A stretch of DNA of 31,607 nt from Terriglobia bacterium (GCA_020072905.1 JAIQGB010000002.1:1-31607); one strand, 5' to 3'. Numbered from the stretch's first letter, positions 7,873 through 16,448 are shown. Numbers and translations: made by a program. The notes: generated by a model from the letters alone, not told the origin.

Positions 7873-8073
7873 TTGGGTTCAACTAGGCGCCGTCGACACG
7901 ACGTATTTTCGACCATCATCGAACAGGATGGAGATTGGTACATCGCGTTCTGCCTGGAAGTGCCAGGAGCGAACGGTCAAGGCAGGACGAAGCAAGAGTG
8001 CCTGGAAAGCCTGGATCAAGCCATCGATTTAATACTCGAGGAATGTGAAAACGTGGAACTGCGCAGACCATGA
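7873..8073 (+). CDS. Orphan HicB-like protein
   Basis: A 66-residue protein resembling the N-terminal RNase H-like fold of HicB antitoxins: FSTIIEQDGDWYIAFCLEVPG, then ANGQGRTKQECLESLDQAIDLILEE. HicB normally neutralises the HicA mRNA interferase, and many also carry a DNA-binding domain. Neither a DNA-binding domain nor a HicA gene is visible here. The start is TTG 7873 with GGAGTGGA (7863-7870) just upstream. The stop overlaps pyrE by ATGA, so translation of pyrE is probably coupled to it. Its function in the pyrimidine operon is unknown; it may simply be a solitary HicB-fold protein. Confidence 0.8.
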   Translation: MGSTRRRRHDVFSTIIEQDGDWYIAFCLEVPGANGQGRTKQECLESLDQAIDLILEECENVELRRP

Positions 8074-8645
8074 CCGAAGCTGAAATCCTTCAAATCTTCC
8101 GCCAGCACTCCGCACTCCTGGAAGGTCACTTTATTCTCTCCTCGGGCCTGCACAGCGATCGCTACATCCAGTGCGCGCTGGTCTTGCAGCATCCGCGTGT
8201 GGCGGAACAATTGTGTTCGCTGCTCGCCAACAAGCTGCGTGACCTCCGCCCGGCAGTCGTCGCGGCGCCGGCGCTGGGCGGCGTGATTGTCTCCCACGAA
8301 GTCGCGCGGGCGCTTGGCGTGCGCGCGCTGTTCACCGAGCGGCAGGACGGCGTGATGACGCTGCGCCGAGGATTCTCACTCGCTGCGGGCGAGCCCACCC
8401 TCGTCGTCGAGGACGTCATCACCACCGGCGGCTCGACGCGCGACACCATGGCCGCCGTCGAACAAGCGGGGGGCAAGGTCGTCGGCGTGGGCGCGCTGAT
8501 CGACCGCAGTGGCGGGAAAGCCGATCTGGGCGTTCCCAAGGCCGCGCTCGTTACGCTGGAAGTGCGAAACTACGATCCCGCCGAGTGTCCTCTCTGCAAG
8601 TCTGGCATCCTCGCTGTCAAGCCCGGCAGCCGGGCGAAGAAATAG
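8070..8645 (+). CDS. pyrE: Orotate phosphoribosyltransferase
   Basis: Joins orotate and PRPP to make OMP, the substrate of PyrF. The 191-residue protein has the type I phosphoribosyltransferase fold. The PRPP loop LVVEDVITTGGST is at residues 111-123. GHFILSSGLHSDRYIQC lies near the N-terminus, and PALGGVIVSHEVA and the RQDGVMTLRRGF hood region lie between. It ends with a CPLCKSG pair of cysteines and a basic tail. Start ATG 8070 overlaps the end of the HicB-like gene. Confidence 0.95.
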   Translation: MTEAEILQIFRQHSALLEGHFILSSGLHSDRYIQCALVLQHPRVAEQLCSLLANKLRDLRPAVVAAPALGGVIVSHEVARALGVRALFTERQDGVMTLRRGFSLAAGEPTLVVEDVITTGGSTRDTMAAVEQAGGKVVGVGALIDRSGGKADLGVPKAALVTLEVRNYDPAECPLCKSGILAVKPGSRAKK

Positions 8646-8710
8646 CGCGAGGCGACGAGCAGCCTAAGTTGAAGCGTCGAGCGGATTGAGTGGTCCGTGA
8701 GGTCAGGGAA

Positions 8711-9817
8711 TCAACCTGCCGGCAGGGGCAGAGGCTCAGTCGGCGCCGCGGGTGACGGAGGAGGCGGAGGGGAAGGCGGGAAGACGACCGCGCCGAGCGC
8801 CGGATAGCGTGAGCCGAAGAAGTGCAGCGTGTATGACTGAAAGAACACCATCGCCGGCGCGGAGATGAAAGCGATGACGTAGAAAATGAAGAAGACAACC
8901 GCCCCACCCAGGATCACGGCCATACTCATGGTCATCAGTGTCCAGGTCAATCCTGCCGCCTTAGCAAGGAAATAGACCGCCACGCCCAGAATTCCCGTCG
9001 GAATCAGCAGGATGAGGATCGCCAGCAGGTAGAGGATCCCGAAGATGATGGCGCTTCCCACCGCCAGCACGATCTTCATCAGCACGTAGCCGACATAAGA
9101 CATCTTCTCGACGCCCAGCATGGGCAGCACTCGGCGCCAAGCGTCGAGCACACCCAGGTTTTCCATCGCCATAACTGGCACGACGAAATCTTTTGCAAAG
9201 AGGGCGACGATCGCGGTCGAGAGAAGCAAACCGAGAAACAGGAGTAAGAGGCCCGCGCCGCCGAGAATGAGCAGAGCGAGATGTTCCCTGGGCTGGTCGA
9301 AGATGTGAGCCCGCCAGGCAAGGAAGATCGGGACTCCAACCAGGACCAGAAGAATGGCAGGGACAGCCACGGCCAGGCCGAGCATCCAGAGGAAGTAGCT
9401 GTATCCTTGGAGTTTCCAGCGCTGCCATCCCTTCCGGAGCTCGCAGCGGTTATAGAGCACGCTATCGAAAAGGATGAAGCGATAGACGCTCGCCGCATAA
9501 AGCCAGAGAAGGAACAGCACGATGAGTATGGCAACCCCAAGGAGAATCCAGGGCAGGAATTCCTTGACGCGGTCCCAGGTCGGACTGGCGAACGCAACAA
9601 ACAATGAATCTCCTCCGCCCCGACGACGGGGCGGCGGAAACCCTCCTCCTCCATGCCAGCCTCCACCCCCGCCTCCTCCCCCAACGAATTCTCCCGTGAC
9701 GAGCGAGATGGTCGCCAGGTTCAGCCAATGGCGGAACCGGAAGGGTTTGAAGAGTTGCTGTTTGGTCTGCTCGAAGGCCGGCGTAACGGCTTGGACTGCG
9801 GAAAGGCGTGACGGCAT
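8711..9817 (-). CDS. Glycine-rich multi-pass membrane protein, function unknown
   Basis: I cannot name a function; it is somewhat reminiscent of DUF7544-type bacterial membrane proteins. The 368 residues form a short amphipathic N-terminus (AFEQTKQQLFKPFRFRHWLN), an unusual loop of Gly, Trp, Pro and Arg at 45-69 with a run of eight glycines, then about six membrane segments (roughly 88-113, 142-168, 181-207, 245-275, 277-290 and 295-325). The C-terminal tail is proline-rich. DSVLYNRCELRKGWQRWKLQGYSYF between segments 1 and 2 and FVVPVMAMENLGVLDAWRRV in the middle look like conserved cytoplasmic loops. It lies 107 bp downstream of pyrC on the same strand and may share its transcript. Confidence 0.8.
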   Translation of the reverse strand: MPSRLSAVQAVTPAFEQTKQQLFKPFRFRHWLNLATISLVTGEFVGGGGGGGGWHGGGGFPPPRRRGGGDSLFVAFASPTWDRVKEFLPWILLGVAILIVLFLLWLYAASVYRFILFDSVLYNRCELRKGWQRWKLQGYSYFLWMLGLAVAVPAILLVLVGVPIFLAWRAHIFDQPREHLALLILGGAGLLLLFLGLLLSTAIVALFAKDFVVPVMAMENLGVLDAWRRVLPMLGVEKMSYVGYVLMKIVLAVGSAIIFGILYLLAILILLIPTGILGVAVYFLAKAAGLTWTLMTMSMAVILGGAVVFFIFYVIAFISAPAMVFFQSYTLHFFGSRYPALGAVVFPPSPPPPPSPAAPTEPLPLPAG

Positions 9818-9924
9818 CAGAGCTCTCGGTGCGTCAACGGCTTGTTGGCCCTAGCCCCCAAGGGACAGAGTAGCCGGATGAAGAAAAGCTATGCCCAGCC
9901 GGCGATGGAGTCAAGCCGAAAACT

Positions 9925-11205
9925 CTAGTCCCGACGATACACGATTTTTCCAGCAGCGATGGTGGCGGTGGCCGCACCCTTCAATTTCCAGCCGTCGAAG
10001 GGGGAGTTGCGGCTCTTCGAGCGGCCCGCAGCGGCGTCATAGGTCCATTCGAGCGACGGATCGAACACGGTGATATCTGCCGGCCCCCCGACGCGGAGCC
10101 GTCCAAGCGACTGGTTGATGAGGCGCGCGGGGTTGGTGCTCATCAGGACAACGAGGTGGGCGAGGGAAACTCGCCCCGTGTGAACAAGTTGTGTGAGCGC
10201 GAGCCCGAGCGCCGTCTCGAGTCCGATGACGCCGAACGGGGCTTCGGGCAAGGGCTTGGCCTTAAGCTCGGGAGCATGCGGGGCGTGGTCGGTGGCGAGG
10301 ACGTCCACGGTGCCGTCGGCGATGCCAGCCAGGACAGCCTCTAAATCCCTGGCGCTGCGCAGGGGCGGGTTCATCTTCGCGCGCGTGCCGTGCTCGAGCA
10401 CCGCGTCGTCGGTCAGCGTGTAGTGGTGCGGCGTGACCTCGCAGGTGACGCGGATGCCGCGCCGCTTGCCGACTCGCACCAATTCCATGGCGCGAGCGGT
10501 GGAGAGGTGGGCCACGTGCAGATGTGCGCCCGCAGCTTCCGCCACAATCAGGTCGCGGGCGGCGCACACGTCCTCGGAACTGTTCGGAATGCCGCGCACG
10601 TTGAGCCGCTTGGCGACCGGCCCCTCGTTGACGACTCCGCTCGCGCTCAGGCTTGGGTCCTCGCAGTGATCGATGATGGGCACGGCGAGGGATTTTGCCT
10701 GTTCGAGCGCGCGACGCATCAGGCCGGCGGTTTTCACCGGCCGCCCGTCGTCGGAAAAGCCCACGGCTCCTGCCTCGACCAGTCTTGCCATATCGACAAC
10801 CGACTCTCCCTGGCTTCCCATCGAAACGGCGGCGATGGGAAAAACGCGCGCTAGGCCCAGTTGCCGGGCCTTGTCAATCTGTGCGCGGACCAACTCCGGG
10901 CGATCGATGATCGGTTTAGTGTTGGGCATCGGGCAGACGGCCGTGAAGCCGCCCGCGACCGCGGCCTGAAGGCCGGTCTCGATGGTTTCAGATGCCTCGC
11001 CTCCTGGTTCGCGCAGGTGAACGTGGATGTCGATGAAGCCGGGCGCCACGACCTGGCCCGCTGCATCAAGTGTTTCGTCGGCGCGCGCCGTGAGGTCAGG
11101 GCCGATGGCGCGAATCACACCCTCTTCGATGAGGACGTCGAGGGCGCCATCCAATCCGTCCTCTGGAGAAAGGACGCGGCCACTTTTGATGAGCAATGAG
11201 GGCAT
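9925..11205 (-). CDS. pyrC: Dihydroorotase (class I)
   Basis: Cyclises carbamoyl aspartate to dihydroorotate in pyrimidine synthesis. The 426-residue amidohydrolase has the metal motif HVHLREPG (61-68), SDDGRPV (151-157), histidines at 180 and 233, and TDHAPH (305-310), the class I pattern. MNPPLRS and the C-terminal GRVSLAHLVVLMSTNPARL are also typical. Class I pyrC usually sits next to pyrB, which is absent from this window. TATACT (rc of 11216-11221) lies 10 nt before the ATG with no Shine-Dalgarno, so the transcript may have a leader of only 3-4 nt. Confidence 0.94.
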   Translation of the reverse strand: MPSLLIKSGRVLSPEDGLDGALDVLIEEGVIRAIGPDLTARADETLDAAGQVVAPGFIDIHVHLREPGGEASETIETGLQAAVAGGFTAVCPMPNTKPIIDRPELVRAQIDKARQLGLARVFPIAAVSMGSQGESVVDMARLVEAGAVGFSDDGRPVKTAGLMRRALEQAKSLAVPIIDHCEDPSLSASGVVNEGPVAKRLNVRGIPNSSEDVCAARDLIVAEAAGAHLHVAHLSTARAMELVRVGKRRGIRVTCEVTPHHYTLTDDAVLEHGTRAKMNPPLRSARDLEAVLAGIADGTVDVLATDHAPHAPELKAKPLPEAPFGVIGLETALGLALTQLVHTGRVSLAHLVVLMSTNPARLINQSLGRLRVGGPADITVFDPSLEWTYDAAAGRSKSRNSPFDGWKLKGAATATIAAGKIVYRRD

Positions 11206-11252
11206 GGTCGGGGCGAGTATAGCACTCCTGCGGGGAGCGACGTGCTGCGTCC

Positions 11253-11933
11253 CTACACGGCCGGTGAGAAGGGAAAGAGGGGAAGCAGATAATCCTTCAC
11301 AGGCTGGAAGGTCTTGCGGTGCTCGGGGCAGGGACCGAAACGCGCCAGGGCTTCCAAATGCTCCGCCGTGCCGTAGCCCTTGTTGCGGGCGAGCAGGTAG
11401 CGGGGATAAATCCGGTCGAGCTCTTCCAGGTGTGCGTCGCGGGCGACCTTCGCCAGGATGGAAGCAGCGGCGATGGAAACCGAGCGAGCATCGCCGTGCA
11501 CGATGGCCCGATATGGGATGGTGAACTCCGCAAACTGGCCGCGGCTCACGAGCGGCATGGCGTCTGTGAGAACGAAATCCGGTGCCGGGGCGAGCGCGAC
11601 GAGGGCGCGCAGCATGGCCTGCCGCGAAGCCTCATAGACATTGATCTCGTCGACTTCCGCCGCCGAGACGGCTACGACATGAAAGGCCAGCGCCTTCTCG
11701 CGGATTTCCGCGTCGAGCTCGAGGCGCTCCGCCGAGGTGAGTTTCTTGGAATCATCCACGCCCGGGATGGGCTTGTCGGGGTCGAGGATTACTGCGGCGG
11801 CGAAGAGCGGCCCGAGCAGCGAGCCGCGACCCGCTTCGTCGCAGCCGGCCACGCGGCGCCAGCCCAGTCTGTGGGCCTGAGATTCGTAGTGCCGTGTGCA
11901 GGTGAAATCCCTCGCGTCGCGGGCACGCGCCAT
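11253..11933 (-). CDS. rnhB: Ribonuclease HII
   Basis: Degrades RNA in RNA-DNA hybrids and starts removal of misincorporated ribonucleotides. The 226-residue protein shows the type 2 RNase H signature CDEAGRGSLLGPLFAAAVIL with catalytic Asp32 and Glu33. DDSKKLTSAERLEL follows, LTDAMPL supplies the third acid, and SILAKVARD and the C-terminal NKGYGTAEHLEAL complete the family. It has a 29-residue N-terminal extension before the active-site strand. It is probably the first gene of a minus-strand unit continuing into pyrC. Confidence 0.95.
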   Translation of the reverse strand: MARARDARDFTCTRHYESQAHRLGWRRVAGCDEAGRGSLLGPLFAAAVILDPDKPIPGVDDSKKLTSAERLELDAEIREKALAFHVVAVSAAEVDEINVYEASRQAMLRALVALAPAPDFVLTDAMPLVSRGQFAEFTIPYRAIVHGDARSVSIAAASILAKVARDAHLEELDRIYPRYLLARNKGYGTAEHLEALARFGPCPEHRKTFQPVKDYLLPLFPFSPAV

Positions 11934-11940
11934 GGCGTGA

Positions 11941-11946
11941 AGTTTA
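11941..11946 (-). promoter_or_regulatory. -10-like box 7 nt before the rnhB ATG
   Basis: TAAACT on the minus strand fits the TANNNT pattern of -10 boxes and ends 7 nt before the rnhB start codon. No Shine-Dalgarno sequence is visible. This would give a leaderless message, as proposed for pyrF and the gene at 21962-22576. A TTGACA (rc of 11954-11959) is too close to serve as its -35. Confidence 0.35.
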
Positions 11947-11986
11947 GCGCAGGTGTCAAGCCGGAGGCGAGAACTTCTGCGGATGC

Positions 11987-12012
11987 AGGGGCGGTTCGCG
12001 AACCGCCCCTAC
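11987..12012. repeat. Perfect 24-bp intergenic palindrome, GTAG-headed
   Basis: 11987-12010 is a perfect palindrome, centred on the TCGA-like core TTCGCGAA with GGGGCGG/CCGCCCC arms. On the minus strand it is preceded by GTAG and reads GTAGGGGCGG, the same head as the elements at 4177 and 16396. It sits in the gap between the oxidoreductase stop (12044) and the rnhB start (11933). It could be a REP-like element or an RNA hairpin limiting read-through; no T-run follows. Confidence 0.75.
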
Positions 12013-12043
12013 CCCGAGTGGAGGAGATGACAGAGGGCCTGGA

Positions 12044-13381
12044 TCACGTTTCCATCGACAACTCGAGCTTCTGGGCGTCCCAGCGCACCTTCTTCTTCTC
12101 CCTGTAGGAAATGTTTGCCATGTGGCAGGCGACCGCCGTACCGCAACCGAATTCCACATGTTCGACGGGCTGCTGGCGGGTCTTGATGCACTCGAACAAG
12201 TTCCGGAAATGGTCTTCGGTACCCTCAGCCTTCTGCGGGAAGGATTGTTTCTTGAGCTTGGGTTGTTTAGAAGCGGTGCCGACGTCGGCGAATGGATCGT
12301 TCTTATGCTCTTCGATGAACTTGTCCTTGAGGTCTTTCGGCCAGCTCTCGAGAGGATAGCCGTAATCTTCGACGGGATCGTAGGGAACGAGGTTCGCCGA
12401 CCATTCGGTGAGCTCCACCGTGCCCTTGTCGCCGTAGAAGCGCACGATCTCGCCGGGATCCCAGTTGGAAGCCAGGTTGGCGAGCACGACGGCCTGGAAC
12501 TTGCCGTAGTCGTAAACCGTGTTGTGGATGTCGGGAACGTCGCGGTCGCCGGTCCACTTAAAGATTCCGCCGGTGGCGATGGCGGTTTGCGGGTACTGAA
12601 CATCGAGCACGTAGTGGACGCGCGAGAGCAGGTGCACGTACTCGTCGCCGGCGACGCCCGTTCCGTAGTCCCACCAGTTGCGGAATTGAAAGAAACGCGG
12701 CGCATCGAACGGCCGTTTCGGCGCGTTGCCCTGGAAGCGTTCCCAATCGACGGTCTGGGGCGAAGCGTCGGGCGGCACGGGATAGCGCCAGGCGCCCACG
12801 GCGCTGGGCCGGAAGATCGAAGCCTGGACCATGTACACGTTGCCGATCTGTCCGCCTTGCACCAGTTCTTTGGCCTTTTGCGTGGAAAGCATGCTCAGGC
12901 TCTGGCTGCCCACCTGCACCAACCGTCCGGTTTCTTTCGAGACCTTCACCATCTCGAGCGCTTCCGGGATGGTGTGCGTCATGGGCTTTTCGCAGTAGAC
13001 GTCTTTGCCCGCGCGCATGGCGTCAATCGCCACGGGAGCATGCCAGTGATCCGATGTGGCGATGGCCACGACATCGATATCCTTGCGGTCGAGCACTTCG
13101 CGGTATTCGCGTGTGGTCGGGGTGTTGGGTTGAATTTCCTGGGCCCGGCGGAAATGGCCGTCGTAGAGATCACAGACCACGGCAACGTTCCCGCCCACAT
13201 TCAAGATGGCCTGCATCTGCTCCAGCCCGCGAATCCCTGCTCCGACGATGCCGACGGTGACTTTCTCGTTGGGGGATGGCGTGAGGCTCATGGGCGTAGC
13301 ACCCCAGGCCACGCCGGCAGCAGCCGCCCCGGCTACGGAGCGTCCGATGAACTCACGCCGGGTGATTCCTTTTTGGGACAT
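12044..13381 (-). CDS. Tat-exported Gfo/Idh/MocA-family oxidoreductase
   Basis: A 445-residue NAD(P)-dependent oxidoreductase of the glucose-fructose oxidoreductase family. The twin-arginine signal TRREFIGRS (7-15) with the alanine-rich stretch after it predicts export in a folded state with bound cofactor. The Rossmann motif VGIVGAGIRG lies at 43-52. The family signature ATSDHWHAPVAIDAMRAGKDVYCEKP ends at 131-133, with the conserved Lys of EKP. Relatives act on sugars, inositols or glycan-derived substrates; the actual substrate cannot be read from sequence. A strong GAGGAGGAA site precedes the ATG, and an extended -10 box lies 36 nt upstream. Confidence 0.9.
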   Translation of the reverse strand: MSQKGITRREFIGRSVAGAAAAGVAWGATPMSLTPSPNEKVTVGIVGAGIRGLEQMQAILNVGGNVAVVCDLYDGHFRRAQEIQPNTPTTREYREVLDRKDIDVVAIATSDHWHAPVAIDAMRAGKDVYCEKPMTHTIPEALEMVKVSKETGRLVQVGSQSLSMLSTQKAKELVQGGQIGNVYMVQASIFRPSAVGAWRYPVPPDASPQTVDWERFQGNAPKRPFDAPRFFQFRNWWDYGTGVAGDEYVHLLSRVHYVLDVQYPQTAIATGGIFKWTGDRDVPDIHNTVYDYGKFQAVVLANLASNWDPGEIVRFYGDKGTVELTEWSANLVPYDPVEDYGYPLESWPKDLKDKFIEEHKNDPFADVGTASKQPKLKKQSFPQKAEGTEDHFRNLFECIKTRQQPVEHVEFGCGTAVACHMANISYREKKKVRWDAQKLELSMET

Positions 13382-13416
13382 ATTATTCCTCCTCGACTGT
13401 CATGACTTCGCGGGCG

Positions 13417-13425
13417 ATTCTAGCA
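13417..13425 (-). promoter_or_regulatory. Extended -10 promoter element upstream of the Gfo/Idh gene
   Basis: The minus strand reads TGCTAGAAT: the TGn extension plus TAGAAT (5 of 6 to consensus). No clear -35 is visible, which fits an extended -10 promoter. It would start a short leader containing the GAGGAGGAA ribosome site. Confidence 0.5.
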
Positions 13426-13478
13426 CTTGCCGAGCGGATGCGCGTTGATTTCTCGTTGATCTTCGGCGGCCGACCTTC

Positions 13479-14426
13479 TCAGGCGAGCTGCCATTTGAAG
13501 GGCCGGCTACCCGGAACTCCACGGACTTTCCCGAGCTGCTCCAACCGGTCCATGTGGCCTTTGACGGAGAACATGGCGAGCGCCCAGGAATCCTTGGGCC
13601 AGTCACCAACGGCGTTGGCGACGGCTTCGATCAATTGTTGTAGCGAGAGCCCGGCGGGATTCCTTTCCAGGTTTTGCAGGATCACGCGGTCGAAGAGTTC
13701 CACCGTCTGGCGCGATTCGGCAATGAAGTCCCGGATGGCCTCGCGGCGCATGACGGGCCAGTGGCCGGAGTACAGGACGTCAATCTCGAGGCCTTCAAAA
13801 TAGCGCAGCGTCGAGAGATAGATGTCCACGTAGTAGTAAGTGACGGGGATGGCGAGGCCGCCTGCGGCCTTCGGGCAGCCGCGGCCATGGATGGCGTCGC
13901 CCACAAAGGCCGCTTTATTCTTCCGGTCGTAGAGCGCCAGGTGGCCGTGAGAATGGCCGGGCACGTGGAGGACTTCCAGTTCCCAGCCATCGCCCAGGCG
14001 AATCTTCTCCCCACCTGAAAAGCTCAGGTCCATGCGGCGCGTTTTGCCCGCGAGCGGCATGAACTCGAGGTCGAGCCCGACATCATGGTCCTTCCGCAAG
14101 TGGTTGTAGCGAAGATCGAAGAGCGTCTTAGGGTCCTCGACCAGAGCGCGGTCGGCTTCCCCGCAGGACAGCCAGGTTTGCGGGGAGGTACGCTTGATGG
14201 CGTCGTTGCCGCCTTGGTGGTCGAGGTCGGCGTGCGTGGTGATCACAAGCGTCAGCCCCTGGGGCTTGAGTTCGAGCTGATCCATGTAAGGGAAGATGAC
14301 TTTCCCCGGCGTCTCGGCGATGCCTGTGTCAACGAGAACGGCGTTGTCGCCGACGAATAAATACTGGAAGAGATTGCGCCCGCCGAAGAGAGATGAAATC
14401 TGATAGACGCCGGGATAGAGTTCCAT
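13479..14426 (-). CDS. MBL-fold metallo-hydrolase with C-terminal winged-helix-like part
   Basis: A 315-residue metallo-beta-lactamase-fold hydrolase. The metal ligands are in THADLDH (64-70), the histidine of HVPGHSHG (154-161), the aspartate of GDAIH and the histidine in LYSGHWPVM. Residues from about 245 to the end (NPAGLSLQQLIEAVANAVG, then MFSVKGHMDRLEQLGKVRGV) look like the small winged-helix tail found in LACTB2-like members. Hydrolysis of a thioester, lactone or similar is likely, but the substrate is not deducible. ATG 14426 with GGAG about 6 nt upstream is preferred to the in-frame TTG at 14429. It is in the same direction as the Gfo/Idh gene, 97 bp upstream of it. Confidence 0.88.
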   Translation of the reverse strand: MELYPGVYQISSLFGGRNLFQYLFVGDNAVLVDTGIAETPGKVIFPYMDQLELKPQGLTLVITTHADLDHQGGNDAIKRTSPQTWLSCGEADRALVEDPKTLFDLRYNHLRKDHDVGLDLEFMPLAGKTRRMDLSFSGGEKIRLGDGWELEVLHVPGHSHGHLALYDRKNKAAFVGDAIHGRGCPKAAGGLAIPVTYYYVDIYLSTLRYFEGLEIDVLYSGHWPVMRREAIRDFIAESRQTVELFDRVILQNLERNPAGLSLQQLIEAVANAVGDWPKDSWALAMFSVKGHMDRLEQLGKVRGVPGSRPFKWQLA

Positions 14427-14516
14427 CAACCGCTCCGTGGATGACCGTGCTGGGGCGTCTTGTACACTAGATGGTGGAACGAGTCAAATGCGAAGCAAGG
14501 TGACGGTCTGACTGCC

Positions 14517-14591
14517 TTGACAGGACGCAGTGATTCCGGTACCGTAAGCGCTTACATTAATGAACACTTTCCGCCTCCATTGTGGTAGAGT
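14517..14591 (+). promoter_or_regulatory. Promoter/operator region of the arabinose operon with a LacI-type palindrome
   Basis: The 12-bp perfect palindrome GTAAGCGCTTAC (14544-14555), followed by an A, matches the classic half-sites of LacI-family operators (TGTAANCGNTTACA). A TTGACA lies at 14517-14522, but the hexamer 17 bp on (TACCGT) is poor. An alternative extended -10, TGGTAGAGT, lies at 14583-14591. A repressor on the palindrome could act on either. The araB leader from here is over 120 nt long and I see no further assignable signal in it. No LacI-type regulator gene is in the window. Confidence 0.65.
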
Positions 14592-14719
14592 CCCTGCGCG
14601 CCGGACCGGTTGTGGCGTTTTTGTGTCCAAGGCTTGCTCCTTCCCCAAGGGGCAGCCCGTTCTCGGCGCGGCAGGCCGTCTCAGCGGGACACACAAGGCG
14701 GGTAACGGCGGGTTCACCT

Positions 14720-16396
14720 ATGGCCAAAGATAAGTTCGCTCTGGGAATTGACTACGGCACGGAGTCGGGCCGCGTGGTGGTGATTCGTGTGCGCGACGGC
14801 GAAGAGATCGGCTCTGTCGTCGTGCCTTATCCCGACGGCGTGATTGATGACAAGCTGCCTGGCGGTCCGAAGCTCGAGCCGGACTGGGCACTGCAGAACC
14901 CGCGCGACTACCTTCTGGTCGTCGAGAAGGGAGTGCCCAAGGCGCTCAAGGCGGCGAAGGTCGGAGCGGAGAACGTGGTCGGCATTGGCACCGACTTCAC
15001 CGCTTCCTCACCCATGCCCACCAAGCGTGACGGCACGCCCCTCTGCTTCCTCAAGGAATATCGCAAGTACCCGCACGCCTGGGTCAAGCTCTGGAAGCAC
15101 CACGCTGCTCAGCCTGAAGCAAACCGCATCAACGAAATCGGCCGCGAGCGCAAGGAAGAATTCATCCGCGTTTACGGTGGCAAGTATTCCTCCGAGTGGT
15201 TCTTCTCGAAGCTCCTGCAGGTGCTCGACGAGGCTCCGGCGGTTTACGAGGCCACCGATCGCTTCATCGAGGCCGCAGACTGGATCGTCTGGCAGCTCAC
15301 CGGCAAAGAGAAGCGCAACACCTGCACGGCGGGATACAAAGCCATGTGGGTGAAGGGAAGTGGATTTCCTTCTCGCGAGTTCTTCCGCGCCTTGCACCCG
15401 CGGATGGAAAACGTCATCGAAGAAAAGGTCGGGACCACCTTTCATCCCCTGGGGGAGAAGGCGGGCGGACTGACCGCGGAGTGGGCGAAGAAAACCGGAC
15501 TCCGGGAAGGCACGCCCGTCTCCATTGGCAACGTGGACGCGCATGTGGCGGTCCCGGCCTGCACGGTGGTCGAGCCCGGTTCGCTCGTCATGATCATGGG
15601 CACCTCCATCTGCCACATGCTGCTGGGCACGGAGCGGCAGATGGTGGAGGGCATGTGCGGCACGGTGGAAGACGGCATCGTGCCGGGTCTGTGGGGCTAC
15701 GAAGCGGGGCAGTCGGCGGTCGGCGACATCTTCGCTTGGTTCTTCGAGCACGGCGTTCCTGACTATATTCACCACGAAGCGCGCAAGAAGAAAGTTCCCT
15801 TCGCGGTGACTCTCGAAAAGCGCGCCGCGGCGCTCAAGCCCGGCGAGTCGGGACTGGTGGCCCTCGACTGGTGGAACGGCAACCGCTCGATCCTGGTGGA
15901 CGTGGACTTGACGGGATTGCTGCTCGGCATGACACTCGCCACGCGCGCCGAGGAGATTTATCGCGCGCTCATCGAGGCCACGGCATTCGGCACGCGGCAA
16001 ATCATCGAGGCCTTCGAGTCGAAGGGTATCGCCGTCGAAGAGCTCGTGGCGTGCGGCGGGCTTCCGGAAAAGAACCAGTTGCTGATGCAGATTTATGCCG
16101 ACGTCACCGGACGCGAGATCCGGCTGGCGAAGCAGCTCCAGACCTGCTCGGCACTCGGCGCGGCGATGCACGGCGCGGTGGCTGCCGGTCGCGCCGGCGG
16201 AGGATATGACACGATATTCGAAGCCGCCGAGCACATGGCCGAGACACAGAAATCAACCTATAAGCCGCGTCGGGAGAGCCACGAAGTTTATAATCGGCTA
16301 TTCAAGGAGTACCAGGCGCTGCACGATTACTTCGGCCGTGGCTCGAACGACGTGATGAAGCGGCTGAAGGGGTTGAAGCGGGAAATCTCCACGTAG
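14720..16396 (+). CDS. araB: Ribulokinase
   Basis: Phosphorylates L-ribulose to L-ribulose 5-phosphate in arabinose breakdown. The 558-residue FGGY-family kinase has the N-terminal phosphate loop GIDYGTESGRVV (9-20). GTDFTASSPMP and YKAMWVKGSGFPSREFF, regions typical of AraB rather than xylulokinase or glycerol kinase, follow. The second phosphate motif MIMGTSICHML and the C-terminal VACGGLPEKNQLLMQIYAD are intact. The frame is open to 14582, but ATG 14720 (MAKDKFALGIDYG) is the family start. The next gene, araD, supports the assignment. araA is not in the window. Confidence 0.94.
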   Translation: MAKDKFALGIDYGTESGRVVVIRVRDGEEIGSVVVPYPDGVIDDKLPGGPKLEPDWALQNPRDYLLVVEKGVPKALKAAKVGAENVVGIGTDFTASSPMPTKRDGTPLCFLKEYRKYPHAWVKLWKHHAAQPEANRINEIGRERKEEFIRVYGGKYSSEWFFSKLLQVLDEAPAVYEATDRFIEAADWIVWQLTGKEKRNTCTAGYKAMWVKGSGFPSREFFRALHPRMENVIEEKVGTTFHPLGEKAGGLTAEWAKKTGLREGTPVSIGNVDAHVAVPACTVVEPGSLVMIMGTSICHMLLGTERQMVEGMCGTVEDGIVPGLWGYEAGQSAVGDIFAWFFEHGVPDYIHHEARKKKVPFAVTLEKRAAALKPGESGLVALDWWNGNRSILVDVDLTGLLLGMTLATRAEEIYRALIEATAFGTRQIIEAFESKGIAVEELVACGGLPEKNQLLMQIYADVTGREIRLAKQLQTCSALGAAMHGAVAAGRAGGGYDTIFEAAEHMAETQKSTYKPRRESHEVYNRLFKEYQALHDYFGRGSNDVMKRLKGLKREIST

Positions 16397-16440
16397 TAGT
16401 GGCAGGGCTTGCCCTGCCTGGGGCGTGGCTCGCCGCGCCC
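16396..16440. repeat. Two adjacent REP-like hairpins between araB and araD
   Basis: The first has 8-bp perfect arms GGCAGGGC/GCCCTGCC (16401-16418) with a TT loop. The second, GGGCGTGGC/GCCGCGCCC (16421-16440 approx.), has one mismatch. The block starts GTAGTGGCAG, overlapping the last base of the araB stop, and fills nearly the whole araB-araD gap. It resembles the elements at 4177 and 11987. In the operon transcript it could set the relative amounts of araB and araD message. Confidence 0.65.
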
Positions 16441-16448
16441 TTACCATC

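Noticed and set aside
15008..16234. Long minus-strand open frame of 408 codons opposite araB
   Set aside because: The plus-strand ribulokinase accounts for this stretch fully; the antisense frame has the composition typical of mirror frames in GC-rich genes and no recognisable motif.
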